Assembly: GCA_000431535.1 (NCBI GenBank)
Contig: HF991791.1
Span: forward strand, 1-47,841
Reading direction: 5' to 3'
Source: Clostridium sp. CAG:678
GTDB taxonomy: Bacteria > Bacillota > Clostridia > Oscillospirales > Acutalibacteraceae
Length of the DNA stretch: 47,841 nucleotides
The notes under the pieces were generated by a model. The model was not told the DNA's origin, did not search any database, and worked only from the letters and a program-made list of their open reading frames with translations. The translations under genes were made by a program, and so were the position numbers. How positions within the stretch are numbered: the stretch's first letter is position 1; every line of letters starts with the position of its first letter. Below, in pieces: positions 24,426-34,458 of the stretch.

Positions 24426-25472
24426 TCAAGCTGACACTAATGACCTTTCTTTAACAATATTTTCTAATCTTGAAAAAATGTTGGTTCGATCAATATGAAT
24501 CCTTTCAGCTATATCTTGCTTAGTATTATTATCAAAATTACAATAATTTATAAATTCCTTTTTGGTTGAATTCTCATAAGTTACAATTTTCCTTCTAATT
24601 AATGAATCTTTTGGAGCATCAAATTTATGAATGATAACTCTCAAGTTTTTATTATTTTTCATTATTTCACAAATCCTTTTCCACCATAACTTATCTGTAT
24701 CACCAGTAGACATACCATATATGTATATCAAATCACTTTTTTTTAATAAATCATGACATTTTTCATCAATATGTTGTTCATTCATTTGGTTAGTTTTAAT
24801 TTTAATTATTTGCGCTAAATATTCACTCGGTAGCTTACTAAAAATCTCAATTTTTCCTATCTGTGATTCATCATTAACCCCCAATACCATATCTTTATCA
24901 ACATATCCATGAACATGGTACAGATCACCAATCGAATTCACATAATTACTTCCTTTGAACAATCTCTTTCCTAAATCACTTTTTTTAGCTAGTTCAATAC
25001 ATTTATCTAATGTATAAGTATAGTTGAAATCAATAAAATTATATCTAAATCCACCGCCAATATTTAACATGCTTTCTTCGATTTGCTGACGCTGTTCTTC
25101 TCTAAATCCAGTATTTATTCTTGATAAAGATTTCACAAATCCATCCTTTAATTTAATCTCGGAGTTTGTGTAATCAATTCTGCTTTCTTGATTAATCAAA
25201 TATGCAGCAAGTCCTTCACAAAAATCGTTATGACAATCACAAAATATTTCTCCTCCAAGTTCACTAGAAAATTTTGTTGTATACTCTCCAAATGCACGCT
25301 CAGCATCACTCCATAATTCTTTATCAGCAAGAATATCTGACTTGAAATTTTTTAGCTCGTAAGAATCTTTTTCTAAATATTTTTTAGTATATTCTTTTAA
25401 GAATGCAGAATATGTTGTTTCTAGACCTAGATTCAAATCAAATCCATTTCCAATTAAAAATGTTATATTCAT
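24426..25472 (-). CDS. abiH: AbiH family abortive-infection protein
   Basis: AbiH was described as a lactococcal phage abortive-infection protein; its mechanism is not well established. From ATG 25472 (RBS AGGTGA, 8 bases) the protein has 348 aa. Family motifs are clear: F-L-I-G-N-G-F-D-L (5-13), D-F-N-Y-T (148-152), Y-H-V-H-G (185-189) and Y-G-M-S-T-G-D-T-D (252-260). These recall a SIR2-like Rossmann arrangement. The nearby in-frame GTG at 25484 is badly spaced. It is the first gene of the AbiH-DcdV-zinc ribbon operon. Confidence 0.9.
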   Translation of the reverse strand: MNITFLIGNGFDLNLGLETTYSAFLKEYTKKYLEKDSYELKNFKSDILADKELWSDAERAFGEYTTKFSSELGGEIFCDCHNDFCEGLAAYLINQESRIDYTNSEIKLKDGFVKSLSRINTGFREEQRQQIEESMLNIGGGFRYNFIDFNYTYTLDKCIELAKKSDLGKRLFKGSNYVNSIGDLYHVHGYVDKDMVLGVNDESQIGKIEIFSKLPSEYLAQIIKIKTNQMNEQHIDEKCHDLLKKSDLIYIYGMSTGDTDKLWWKRICEIMKNNKNLRVIIHKFDAPKDSLIRRKIVTYENSTKKEFINYCNFDNNTKQDIAERIHIDRTNIFSRLENIVKERSLVSA

Positions 25473-26018
25473 TTGATAAATCACCTAATTTTAACCAATA
25501 CACTGTTTTCATTCTAGTGCTTTTTATACTTATTGTCAACAAATTACAACAAAATATTGTATAAAAATTAACACAACCTCAATTTTTAACAATAATATTA
25601 TATAAAATTGAGAATAAGGTAATATCAGATGAGAAAATAGAATTTATTAAACTAATTACAAGTGTAAAGAGCATATAGCTTCAAAAATAACAAATATACT
25701 TAAGTAAATATATGTATATTATAGAGTTCATACATTTAAAATTGGTCTTAGTAAGGAAAAATATTACTAATGATTAACTGTGTATGCGAAAAAATTATAG
25801 ATTGAAAATGTGCTTTTTTATTCACTTGTAATTTCATTTTTGCTATCTATTTAAATAAGTTATTTTCCATATTTTATACTGATTTCTGTTGGTTCTTTAT
25901 CTTTTAGATTTAATACAATTTTTATTCAACAACAAGCACAAATTTTTTTAATGAATATTCAAAACTGCCTTAAGATTTCCTGCAAAACCCATTAAAAAAA
26001 ACAACATAACGCATAAAA
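25473..26018. other. AT-rich intergenic region
   Basis: About 550 bases without a recognised gene or RNA. The part next to 25472 should hold the abiH operon promoter. An avcI-like RNA could be hidden here, but I see no structure supporting one. Confidence 0.35.
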
Positions 26019-26050
26019 AGCACTGCAGGGATTATAGGCCCGGCAGTGCT
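26019..26050 (-). terminator. Terminator of the Hachiman operon
   Basis: Arms AGCACTGC and GCAGTGCT enclose 16 bases; minus-strand TTTTTATG follows. It lies downstream of the hamB stop at 26142. Confidence 0.75.
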
Positions 26051-26141
26051 AAATGTAACAAATATGTTTCGATAAAATATATTAAAATTAATAAATAAAC
26101 CTAACATTTAAATTGTTAATGCTTTAATTTAATTTCACTAT

Positions 26142-28508
26142 CTAAATTGCATTTAACGCCTTAATGAACAACTGATTTTCATATTTATCAAGTAAATTTT
26201 CTATATCATTTTTATAATTCCTTAAACAATATTTCTTGGATTCTAATAAAGTATAATATGCTAATGGCTTGTGTTTTTCTTCAATTCTTCTAATTGCGTC
26301 AGTTGGGAATCCGTATTCAACTAATGCTTCACCTAATGCTGTTTTTACCCCTGTTTCATAATATCTTCGAACCTTTGCCAATGAAAAAGAGTCAACATTT
26401 ATCCCTTTGCGCTGCGCTACAAACACAATAATACTCTCAAACAATGACAATATTTTCGGAATTTTATGCTCTAAAATATCTCTGCGTGAGTTAAAAGCAC
26501 GAGAATACGCATCGTCTATTGATTTACACTTACCTTTTTTATATGAGTCAATTTCAAATTTTAAAATTGCTTTAAAACCACCAGTATAATAATTATTAGC
26601 AATGGCTGAAAATTTTTTCCTTGTATTTTCCTCAATTAAACCTGCTGTGCTAAATGTCTCAAGAATTTTAGAAATCCAATGATAATATAAAAAGTTCTCA
26701 ACATCGACAGTATAAGTAATCCAATGAGAGTATTTTAAAAATTCCTCGTTATTTAATAATGTACGAGCCAATTTTTCTTGGTTTTCTCTTGAAACAGTTC
26801 TGTTTTTGATAAAGACATCATTAGGTATAAAGCAACTCTTAACATATTCGTCTCGAGCATTCTTCACCTGCTTATTGTATGAAGTTAGATCTTGAATTTC
26901 GGTATTATCTAAGTCTATAACATTAAGATCCTTGTTAGAATATGTAATAAAATCAAGTCTAAGCGAATCAGAATTTTCAATGATTTCAAGTTCTTTTTGC
27001 ATATAAAATACTCTGCCAACAAAGCAATGATAATATCGTCCTGCTCGACCTTTAATATTTTTGATGTCAAATGGCGTGAGTTTATTTCTGCCTTTTGATG
27101 CATTTAATATAACCATATTTTGAGCATCAGTGTTAACGCCCTCAACTATTGTAGAAGTACAAAACAAGATATCAAATGTACCTTTATTAAATTGATCTAG
27201 AATTTCTTGCTGAATATATTTTGGAAGCTTACCGTGATGAATGCCAAAACCTTTTTCAAGCACTTGAATCAAACTCCATTTTTCTACTGAATTATCTATA
27301 TCGTATTCCTGTTTTATATGTTCAATAAATGTTTTGAAATTATCCGGATATGATTTCATAACATTTTTAGTTTCTCTGTTAGCTAATTTTACCGAGTACT
27401 CAACCACCTTACTAGGGGATGTACAATATAAAAGTGTTTTTCCATAATTTTTTTCGTCAATATAAGACACAACCTTTTCTATTCTATCGTTAACCTTAGT
27501 GCCTGTAGGAACCAGCGCATTGTTTTTGGCTGAAAGAAGAAACTTTGGTAGTTTTTCTTCGATTTTGCCTGAAAAAGCATTGACTGATATTCTTAAAGTT
27601 GGCTCGAAATTTATTTCTTTCACTTCAATTTTATTGAGTTCCAAAAAGCGCTTCATTCCCAATTCAAATTTATCTTTTGATAAGTTTGGACCGGCAAGAT
27701 AGTATTCTTCAACTGTTTTGGATAATAGATATAACGCAATTCTAAACGTTTTCCCTCTGTCCTCATTTAGAAAATCCTGTGAATTTGAATACCTCTGATT
27801 TGCCAATTCAATCGAATCGTCATTACAGTAATCTTCGTCAATTTTATATACCTCATCAAAGAAAAAGAAATCAATTTTAAGATTAGGGTATGTTGCAATT
27901 AACTGTAATGCTCTTTCTGGCGTAAATACAAAGATCTTTTTTTCATCGTCTTCATTTACCGCATCAACGGTTTTAAATATTCTATATTCAAGCTTATTAT
28001 CTGAAACGAATTTTTCCATCATTCTTGCGTTTTCAAGAAGTAATGCAACGGTAGGAAAAACTAAAAGAATATTGTCGTATCGTTCTTTATTTAAAAAAAC
28101 AATTTCTCGCATTAAAAAAGTTTTGCCATAAGAAGTGGGTGCACTAACAAGCAGTCTTCGAATATCCAATGACTGAAAAAGATCAACTACTTCATGTTGA
28201 GTTTTATCTAAAATATTATTTGAATAAACTTTGGAACGATATAAATTTTTTATAGACGGACCTGAAATTGCATCTAAACTGCCAATAGGAGGAATTGGTT
28301 CTTCCGTATATTTATTCAATATGTTGTATCCAAACACACGCATTTTTTGAGATGCAATATAAAGAAGTTCAGCAATCAGTTTATCTTTTTTCAATATCTC
28401 ATTATCTGAAATCCAACAAACAAGATCACGCAGAGCTTCAATAGAATGCGCATTATCCGGATCATAATTGTTTATGGCATTTAATAATAAACTAGCATAA
28501 TCCTGCAT
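26142..28508 (-). CDS. hamB: Hachiman defence helicase HamB
   Basis: HamB is the superfamily 2 helicase that acts as the sensor and motor of Hachiman; it binds damaged or unusual DNA ends and controls HamA. The 788 aa show the P-loop A123-P-T-S-Y-G-K-T130, a Walker B variant F-F-D-E-V-Y (216-221), the Q-T/T-x-x-V-x-G-V-N-like motif (S-T-I-V-E-G-V-N) and motif VI N-I-K-G-R-A-G-R-Y. The C-terminal 250 residues are helical. HamB starts 17 bases inside the hamA gene, the usual two-gene layout. Helicase calls alone are unspecific; the HamA neighbour makes the assignment. Confidence 0.85.
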   Translation of the reverse strand: MQDYASLLLNAINNYDPDNAHSIEALRDLVCWISDNEILKKDKLIAELLYIASQKMRVFGYNILNKYTEEPIPPIGSLDAISGPSIKNLYRSKVYSNNILDKTQHEVVDLFQSLDIRRLLVSAPTSYGKTFLMREIVFLNKERYDNILLVFPTVALLLENARMMEKFVSDNKLEYRIFKTVDAVNEDDEKKIFVFTPERALQLIATYPNLKIDFFFFDEVYKIDEDYCNDDSIELANQRYSNSQDFLNEDRGKTFRIALYLLSKTVEEYYLAGPNLSKDKFELGMKRFLELNKIEVKEINFEPTLRISVNAFSGKIEEKLPKFLLSAKNNALVPTGTKVNDRIEKVVSYIDEKNYGKTLLYCTSPSKVVEYSVKLANRETKNVMKSYPDNFKTFIEHIKQEYDIDNSVEKWSLIQVLEKGFGIHHGKLPKYIQQEILDQFNKGTFDILFCTSTIVEGVNTDAQNMVILNASKGRNKLTPFDIKNIKGRAGRYYHCFVGRVFYMQKELEIIENSDSLRLDFITYSNKDLNVIDLDNTEIQDLTSYNKQVKNARDEYVKSCFIPNDVFIKNRTVSRENQEKLARTLLNNEEFLKYSHWITYTVDVENFLYYHWISKILETFSTAGLIEENTRKKFSAIANNYYTGGFKAILKFEIDSYKKGKCKSIDDAYSRAFNSRRDILEHKIPKILSLFESIIVFVAQRKGINVDSFSLAKVRRYYETGVKTALGEALVEYGFPTDAIRRIEEKHKPLAYYTLLESKKYCLRNYKNDIENLLDKYENQLFIKALNAI

Positions 28509-29430
28509 AAAATCCGTACTCCTTATCTCTCAATCGTTCAATGCTTTCAATAGGAAAAACACAAAAAATAATTTCCGGAGTAATACCATCAAATACATAA
28601 GTCTTTTTATCATAGTATTGTTTTATTGAATCAATTTCGTTTTTGATTTTATCAGATAATTTTTTTGCATCATCATATACTGTGCCATTTCCATATGCAA
28701 GTAAACACGGTATTTTTATATTGATATGATGCTTTTTGAAATAATCAATCAAATTATCAGAGCGACTATTCTCCTCGGAATTTATCATAAGCAGATTTAT
28801 GTCTTCAATCGCTTCAAGAATTGATTTGGCATCATCTGTAATTCCGATGCGTTTGTCACAAATAAAAAATAACTGTTTTGCCAAATACTCTTTTTTGAAT
28901 TTTTCCAGCAAATCTTTGTGAATACTCGATTTGCAATAACTTTTTTCACCTAGTTTGGCTTGTCCGAGCCAAAGACTGATACCAGATTCATCTTTTGTAA
29001 AATAGGTAAGATCATATCCCTTGATCTCGTTATTATCATCTTGACGAAAAAGCGTCCTTACTGCCAGTTTATATGCACTCGGATTGTAGATCTGTATGAG
29101 TAAATCCAAAAGTACCTCACTGGGAAGACCATCGTTTATATCTGCACGTTTTGGCAATCTTTGCTGATATGAATACCTTGCCGCCTGTTGCATTGAAGAA
29201 AATCTGTCTTTTTTATAATAAGCAACTACCTCTTCTTCTCCAAAGGCATAAAAGAAAAGGTTGTGCCGCATTAGTTCGCCTAAATCTTCCACGGCTGTAT
29301 CAGAAACACCGTGACTGTATGAATTGTAAGTATATGTATCTGTAATTGGAGAATAAGAGAATATGACACCCTTACTTTTTTGCAAAATCTCTTTATTAAA
29401 AATTTTATCGTATTCCTGATATTTAGACAT
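28492..29430 (-). CDS. hamA: Hachiman defence nuclease HamA (DUF1837)
   Basis: HamA is the effector nuclease of Hachiman, released by HamB when foreign or damaged DNA is met. The 312 aa have the DUF1837 pattern: L-P-S-E105-V-L-L-D-L-L at the helix, K-G-Y-D140-L-T-Y-F, and L-W-L-G-Q157-A-K159-L-G. This is a PD-(D/E)XK-type site, here with Gln in place of the usual Glu before A-K. The next strand regions (about 185-200 and 285-295) fit the fold. RBS AAAGGA precedes the ATG. It overlaps hamB by 17 bases. Confidence 0.82.
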   Translation of the reverse strand: MSKYQEYDKIFNKEILQKSKGVIFSYSPITDTYTYNSYSHGVSDTAVEDLGELMRHNLFFYAFGEEEVVAYYKKDRFSSMQQAARYSYQQRLPKRADINDGLPSEVLLDLLIQIYNPSAYKLAVRTLFRQDDNNEIKGYDLTYFTKDESGISLWLGQAKLGEKSYCKSSIHKDLLEKFKKEYLAKQLFFICDKRIGITDDAKSILEAIEDINLLMINSEENSRSDNLIDYFKKHHINIKIPCLLAYGNGTVYDDAKKLSDKIKNEIDSIKQYYDKKTYVFDGITPEIIFCVFPIESIERLRDKEYGFYAGLC

Positions 29431-29882
29431 GATTGTGTTTTCCTTTAAGTAGGTTTATGTTTTATTTATAAGAAAAATTATAAAAATGTATTTTACAAAA
29501 CTTTTAAAATAGGTTTTATTAAGTAATATACTTTACCAATTGAAGATTTTTTTAAATTTGATATTACAACGCTTGGTTTAGTTTCATATTAATTCATAAA
29601 AATACATGTTATTACATTTATTGTACTATGAAAAAATATAAAAAACAACAGCTAAAAATCCCATACACTATATCTATTTTCTATATCTTAATTTCATCTT
29701 TTCTACACCGAATATTAAAAGCGAATTATCTTATTTTGGGATATAAAGAATATTAAAAATTGAATCAACGAACACCTAAAATTAACCATTCCAACTATAT
29801 CATACCAAAATCCCGACAATCCACTAGTATTTAACAGCAGTTATGCAGAAATACAAATTATTATTAATTGTAAAAACATAAA
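29431..29882. other. AT-rich intergenic region
   Basis: No gene was recognised between the Hachiman operon start and the terminator of the second type I operon. It should hold the hamA promoter. Confidence 0.35.
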
Positions 29883-29911
29883 CAGGCACGGGAGTGAATT
29901 TCCTGTGCCTG
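29883..29911 (-). terminator. Terminator of the second type I restriction operon
   Basis: CAGGCACGGG pairs with the right arm around CCTGTGCCTG (one G-T pair); on the minus strand GTTTATGTTTTT follows. It is about 75 bases after the hsdR stop. Confidence 0.7.
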
Positions 29912-29989
29912 TCCTGTTATAATTTTATTTAAATATAATTAATAGAGCTTTACGATTTTATTTTTAACCCGTAATTACATTTATCTTTA

Positions 29990-32900
29990 TTAGTTATTCT
30001 CCTCAAAGTTCTCAACCTGTTCCATTACTTTGCGGAACACCTCTGGACTATACTGTGGAGGATAGCCATTTTTAATCAAACAAACCTTGATATCAAATTT
30101 AAGTTGATCTCGTATTATTTGATTATTCAGCCAATCTGCGAATGAGGATTTGATATCAATTATTTCTTTGATTTTCTTTGCTAATGATTTACATTTGTCA
30201 TTGACAACTACGCCATCAACATTCTTATCAACACCATATTCAAAGTTATATTCATCACGCAGTGCCATTAAAATGTCATAGAATGCCTTTTCCTCAAATG
30301 TTAGTCCAATTTTGCGAAAGCTCTCTCGATCTGCTTTCATATCATTTAATATGCGTAATGCTTGTTCAGTAGCATTTTTTATAATTTCATCTACAGTTTT
30401 CTCTTGAGCCACACCTGCTTCCTCTAAAGTGAGATGTTTTCTACGCTCGTGATACTGATTAATAGTTTCTTCAAGCATTTCTTGGAATTTTTTAGCTGCC
30501 ATTTGATTGGTCTTACTATACTCCTTGATCTGTTTGCGAAGCATTTTAACAAGCAATTCCAGTTTTGATGCAGGCATTTTAACATCTGACAATTTTTCAA
30601 AATATTCCGGACTAAAGATATCCTCTTGTTCTCCTGTCTCAAAAACACTTTCAACTTTATTATATTTGAGTGCTTCTTCGACCATTTTTGCAACACGACG
30701 ATTCATAGTATCTGTGTCAACATCACTTGTTCCACGAATCTTCCGAACAAAACCGGCAATTGCCATAAAACATTGAGCAAGGGCAGATTCTTGATCACCA
30801 AGTTCTCCAGATGGTTGACATATATTATAAGCTGCGCGCATTCTCTTAACCGTTTTCAGGAAATATGTCTTAAATGATACCTTACTAACGCTTTTACCAG
30901 ATTTGCTTTCAGTCTGCAATTCCTGTGTAGACACAAATACATATTCAGCAGCCTTAGCTAAAAGTGTATAACGCAATGCAGGATCACTGTTTAAGTCAAG
31001 AAATGGTTTCAAATCATATCCGCTAAAAAGATCTTTAAGAATTTCAAGTTCTTCTCGAAATACATATGTAGCCTGTTCGACATCATCGGAAGTAGGGGCA
31101 ATCGAAGTATTTCCGCCATAGAGTTTCATTGCCTCACGCATATTGTCACGAATGCCGATATAATCGACAATCAATCCATATTCTTTTCCTGGATATTTTC
31201 TGTTAACACGGCTTATTGTTTGAATAAGTAAATGCTTTTTGAGTGGCTTGTCATTATACATATAAGTCAACGAAGGAACATCAAAACCAGTTATCCACAT
31301 ATCAACAACAATTACTATATGGAAATTTGATTGGTCCTGTTTAAAAGCCGCATCAAGTTCTTCGGAGCGTTGGCTATTTTTTACCCCGCCGAGATAGTTA
31401 TACATTTCAGTCGGATCATTGCTGCCAACACTTGCAACCATTGCCATAAATGGCATAGGCTTAAGTTCTTGCATTTCTTCATCATTTACAGAAACGCCAT
31501 CAGCTACTTTCTTTTCAACAAACCATTCAGGATATTTCTCTTGGAATTTTTTCAACAATCCAAATGCAATTGTTCTGCTGGAACAAACAACCATTGCTTT
31601 TTGAACCCTTTTAGGATCATTTGCACAAGAAGAAACATAGTGGTCATGGATATCTACCGCAAGGCGTTCCAAACGGGATGGCTCGCCTAAAATAATTTCC
31701 ATTGAGCTCATAGCCTTCTTACTTGCTTCAATATCTTCTGCGGTAGCACCATCATCAGCACACTTCTTATAATAGTTTTCTATTTCCTTTACTTTTTCTT
31801 TATCAAGCAGTACTTTTGCAATTCTGGGGTGATACTTAATGGATACGGTAAGGCCATCAGCAACCGCCTGATCCATAGTATAACGATCAATTTCATCACC
31901 AAAAGTCTGATATGTTTCTGAAATCGGAGTTCCTGTAAAGCCAACGAATGTTGCGTTCGGAAGGGCTTCTCTCAACACTTTTGCATATGGCTTGGATACC
32001 ATAGCTTTCATATTATCATCAGCATCTTTACTGAATTGAATTTTTTTAGCATTTTCAATTTGAGTTCTGTGCGCTTCATCAGAAAAACAAATAATGTTTG
32101 AACGCTCGTTTATTACGCCGATTTTATCATCTTTTCTGTCACAGAACTTTTGAATAGTACATATATAAAATCCACCGCTTTCGCGGGCGCCGAGTTCTTC
32201 ACGAAGTATTTTACGATTAGGAACAACGCTGACTTCACCGAGATTTAAAAACTCTTTGCTTTTTGTAAATAATTTTGCTCCTTGTTTTTGAAGATCATCT
32301 CGGTCAACTATCATAACAATAGTGGGTGAACCGATTTGTGGAATATCAGTGCAGCGCAAAGAAAGCTGACGGGCAAGAAACGCCATTGTATAAGTTTTAC
32401 CGCATCCGGTTGCACCAAAATATGTACCACCTTTTCTGCTTTTTTCAATGACGGATTTAACAATACTCTGCTTTAATAGGCGTGCAGCAAAAAACTGAGG
32501 ATATCTGCAAACAATTTCTTTTTCTTCACTGTCATACTCGCTATCCTGAAAATAAATGTAGTCACGAAAAATTTCAAGAAACCTTGCAGGACTATAAACG
32601 CCCTTTATCATTGTTTGCATTTCTTCGAATGGAAGTGTAGAAACCTTATCTCCGTCATTGACACGACGCCACGCATAAAAATGCTCATAAGGCGTACAAA
32701 CAGTTCCAAGCCTTGTTTTGACCCCATCAGAAATGCAAGCAAGTGGGCAATAATGCAATAAATGCGGAATATCGCGCCAGTAGCGAATAGTAATCTGCTC
32801 ATAAGCGTCGTGAATTGTTGCGTTAGCATCAGCGGGATTTTTTAGTTCTATAATGCAAAGGGGCATACCATTAACAAATAAAAGAATATCCGGGCGGCGG

Positions 32901-33319
32901 TTTTCTTTCTGTCCATTGTTTGTGTACTCAACAGTAAACTGGTTTACAACACGAAAGATGTTATTTTCAGGATGCTCAAAATCAATTAATTCAACCATTT
33001 TCGCATGGCCGCTTTGCGGTACAAACTGAACACCATTAACCATCCAGCCATATACTTTATGGAGTGTTGAAAATTCACTTTCTGCACCAACGAGACGCAC
33101 CAAATCCATTATCTGACGGATTTCATCAGCTGTTAAATCAGAATTGGTTTTGCTTAAAAACTGCTCCATGTCATCTGTATATAACACGGCAGTTTTGGAT
33201 TCACGCACAATACTGTTTCCAGAAAGATAATTCCAACCCTCATTCTCTAAAAATGATATAAAGGCACTTTCAAATTCTGATTCACAATAGCGACTGCTAT
33301 ATTCTTTTAATTTTGCCAT
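29990..33319 (-). CDS. hsdR: Type I restriction endonuclease subunit HsdR (second system)
   Basis: This is the motor/nuclease subunit of the second type I system. Of 1109 aa, the N-terminal nuclease has R-R-P-D144-I-L-L-F and I-I-E158-L-K160, which is the EcoR124I-like (HSDR_N) form. The motor has G302-A-T-G-C-G-K-T309, a D-E-A-H box near 424, T-G-T-P and a Q-T-I-S-R-V-N-R motif VI. The C-terminal helical region (about 870-1100) binds HsdM in relatives. It differs clearly from the HsdR at 3.7-7.0 kb. It is the last gene of the operon; its upstream neighbour is a two-TM protein, not hsdS directly. Confidence 0.95.
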   Translation of the reverse strand: MAKLKEYSSRYCESEFESAFISFLENEGWNYLSGNSIVRESKTAVLYTDDMEQFLSKTNSDLTADEIRQIMDLVRLVGAESEFSTLHKVYGWMVNGVQFVPQSGHAKMVELIDFEHPENNIFRVVNQFTVEYTNNGQKENRRPDILLFVNGMPLCIIELKNPADANATIHDAYEQITIRYWRDIPHLLHYCPLACISDGVKTRLGTVCTPYEHFYAWRRVNDGDKVSTLPFEEMQTMIKGVYSPARFLEIFRDYIYFQDSEYDSEEKEIVCRYPQFFAARLLKQSIVKSVIEKSRKGGTYFGATGCGKTYTMAFLARQLSLRCTDIPQIGSPTIVMIVDRDDLQKQGAKLFTKSKEFLNLGEVSVVPNRKILREELGARESGGFYICTIQKFCDRKDDKIGVINERSNIICFSDEAHRTQIENAKKIQFSKDADDNMKAMVSKPYAKVLREALPNATFVGFTGTPISETYQTFGDEIDRYTMDQAVADGLTVSIKYHPRIAKVLLDKEKVKEIENYYKKCADDGATAEDIEASKKAMSSMEIILGEPSRLERLAVDIHDHYVSSCANDPKRVQKAMVVCSSRTIAFGLLKKFQEKYPEWFVEKKVADGVSVNDEEMQELKPMPFMAMVASVGSNDPTEMYNYLGGVKNSQRSEELDAAFKQDQSNFHIVIVVDMWITGFDVPSLTYMYNDKPLKKHLLIQTISRVNRKYPGKEYGLIVDYIGIRDNMREAMKLYGGNTSIAPTSDDVEQATYVFREELEILKDLFSGYDLKPFLDLNSDPALRYTLLAKAAEYVFVSTQELQTESKSGKSVSKVSFKTYFLKTVKRMRAAYNICQPSGELGDQESALAQCFMAIAGFVRKIRGTSDVDTDTMNRRVAKMVEEALKYNKVESVFETGEQEDIFSPEYFEKLSDVKMPASKLELLVKMLRKQIKEYSKTNQMAAKKFQEMLEETINQYHERRKHLTLEEAGVAQEKTVDEIIKNATEQALRILNDMKADRESFRKIGLTFEEKAFYDILMALRDEYNFEYGVDKNVDGVVVNDKCKSLAKKIKEIIDIKSSFADWLNNQIIRDQLKFDIKVCLIKNGYPPQYSPEVFRKVMEQVENFEENN

Positions 33320-33360
33320 TGTTGCTATCCTCCTTCATTTAAATATAAAAAGAATAGATA

Positions 33361-34458
33361 TTATTTTGCCTCATTCACTCTAATAATTGTTTTTGCTTTT
33401 TCCCATCCAATATTGTCATAAAATGCATTAATATCACAATAATTTTCCAATCTGTTAATATAATCATCAAGCCAGTTGTAATATTTCCAGTCCCATACTT
33501 TAAATGCTGAAAGCGTTTTATAATTTACTTCAATATCAATATTAAATTTCCAGTCGTGAAAGTTATTGTTACTTTCTTTATGTATGTAGTATTTGTAGAA
33601 GTCACTCTCTATAACGGTAGTAAAACAACCAAATAAAGGTTTGATTTTAAGAACAAATAACTTTGTATCTATGACAATTGTATTACGATTTTCTCTATAC
33701 ACTTTAGTTCCCTTTGGCACGGATAAATCTAATCGACGAAACACCTCACCGTTTTCACCATACATAGTTACAATTGTTTTGACTCCAGTTTCATCGACTT
33801 TATGTATACCGTTTGAATACAGTTTGCAAAAAGAAGATCTATTTTCAGGAGGTTCTGAAAACAATTTTAAAAAACGATTTTGCTGTAAAATATCAGGTAT
33901 ATCTTCTCTTAAAAGCGTAATAACTTTAGGTAATAGATGTCTAGCGTTAAAATAACTTTCAATAAAAGTAGAAAAATCTTCTAAAATACAATATTCAAGC
34001 AATTCGATTAATAAGTTTACATTATCACTGCCTTCTGCCATTAAAGCTCCATCTTTACCAGTATATACAGTTCTTTTAATATTAAATTTTTCTTTTCCCC
34101 AAATATATTTAAATACTTCGTTTTCTGAGGAAGCTTGTTTTAAATACTGATACATATCATTTGAAATTTCGTAATTAGGTATATCAATTATTTCATTGGA
34201 GTTTTTTTCATCAACAATAAAAGCACAATCGAATCGTATATTAGTATTTAATTTTTGAATTTTTACAAATTGCATTATAATCAATATGACAATGCAGAAA
34301 AATAATAAAACAATAAGGTTTATCCACGACTCTATTTCAAAAATATTTGAAATAATTCCTGATATCATATTTATCAAAATGCCTAAAATAACCGATAAAA
34401 TAATTATGTTATTCATTTCATGTCGTTGCGCTTTTAATTTGCTAATAGTGTCTTTCAT
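33361..34458 (-). CDS. Unknown membrane protein with two N-terminal helices, embedded in type I operon
   Basis: This 365-aa protein sits between hsdS and hsdR. Two hydrophobic segments (about residues 17-40 and 45-65) are followed by a soluble domain of about 300 residues with no family I recognise. The soluble part is mixed alpha/beta, with several aromatic-rich stretches near the C-terminus (W-D-W-K-Y-Y-N-W). Its ATG overlaps the hsdS stop by four bases, and GGAGG lies just ahead. It is therefore an integral operon member. The topology suggests a membrane-held accessory or effector of the restriction system. Confidence 0.6.
   Translation of the reverse strand: MKDTISKLKAQRHEMNNIIILSVILGILINMISGIISNIFEIESWINLIVLLFFCIVILIIMQFVKIQKLNTNIRFDCAFIVDEKNSNEIIDIPNYEISNDMYQYLKQASSENEVFKYIWGKEKFNIKRTVYTGKDGALMAEGSDNVNLLIELLEYCILEDFSTFIESYFNARHLLPKVITLLREDIPDILQQNRFLKLFSEPPENRSSFCKLYSNGIHKVDETGVKTIVTMYGENGEVFRRLDLSVPKGTKVYRENRNTIVIDTKLFVLKIKPLFGCFTTVIESDFYKYYIHKESNNNFHDWKFNIDIEVNYKTLSAFKVWDWKYYNWLDDYINRLENYCDINAFYDNIGWEKAKTIIRVNEAK

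Noticed and set aside
25473-26018. avcI-like regulatory RNA for the deaminase
   Set aside because: No convincing structured RNA could be picked out in this AT-rich spacer.
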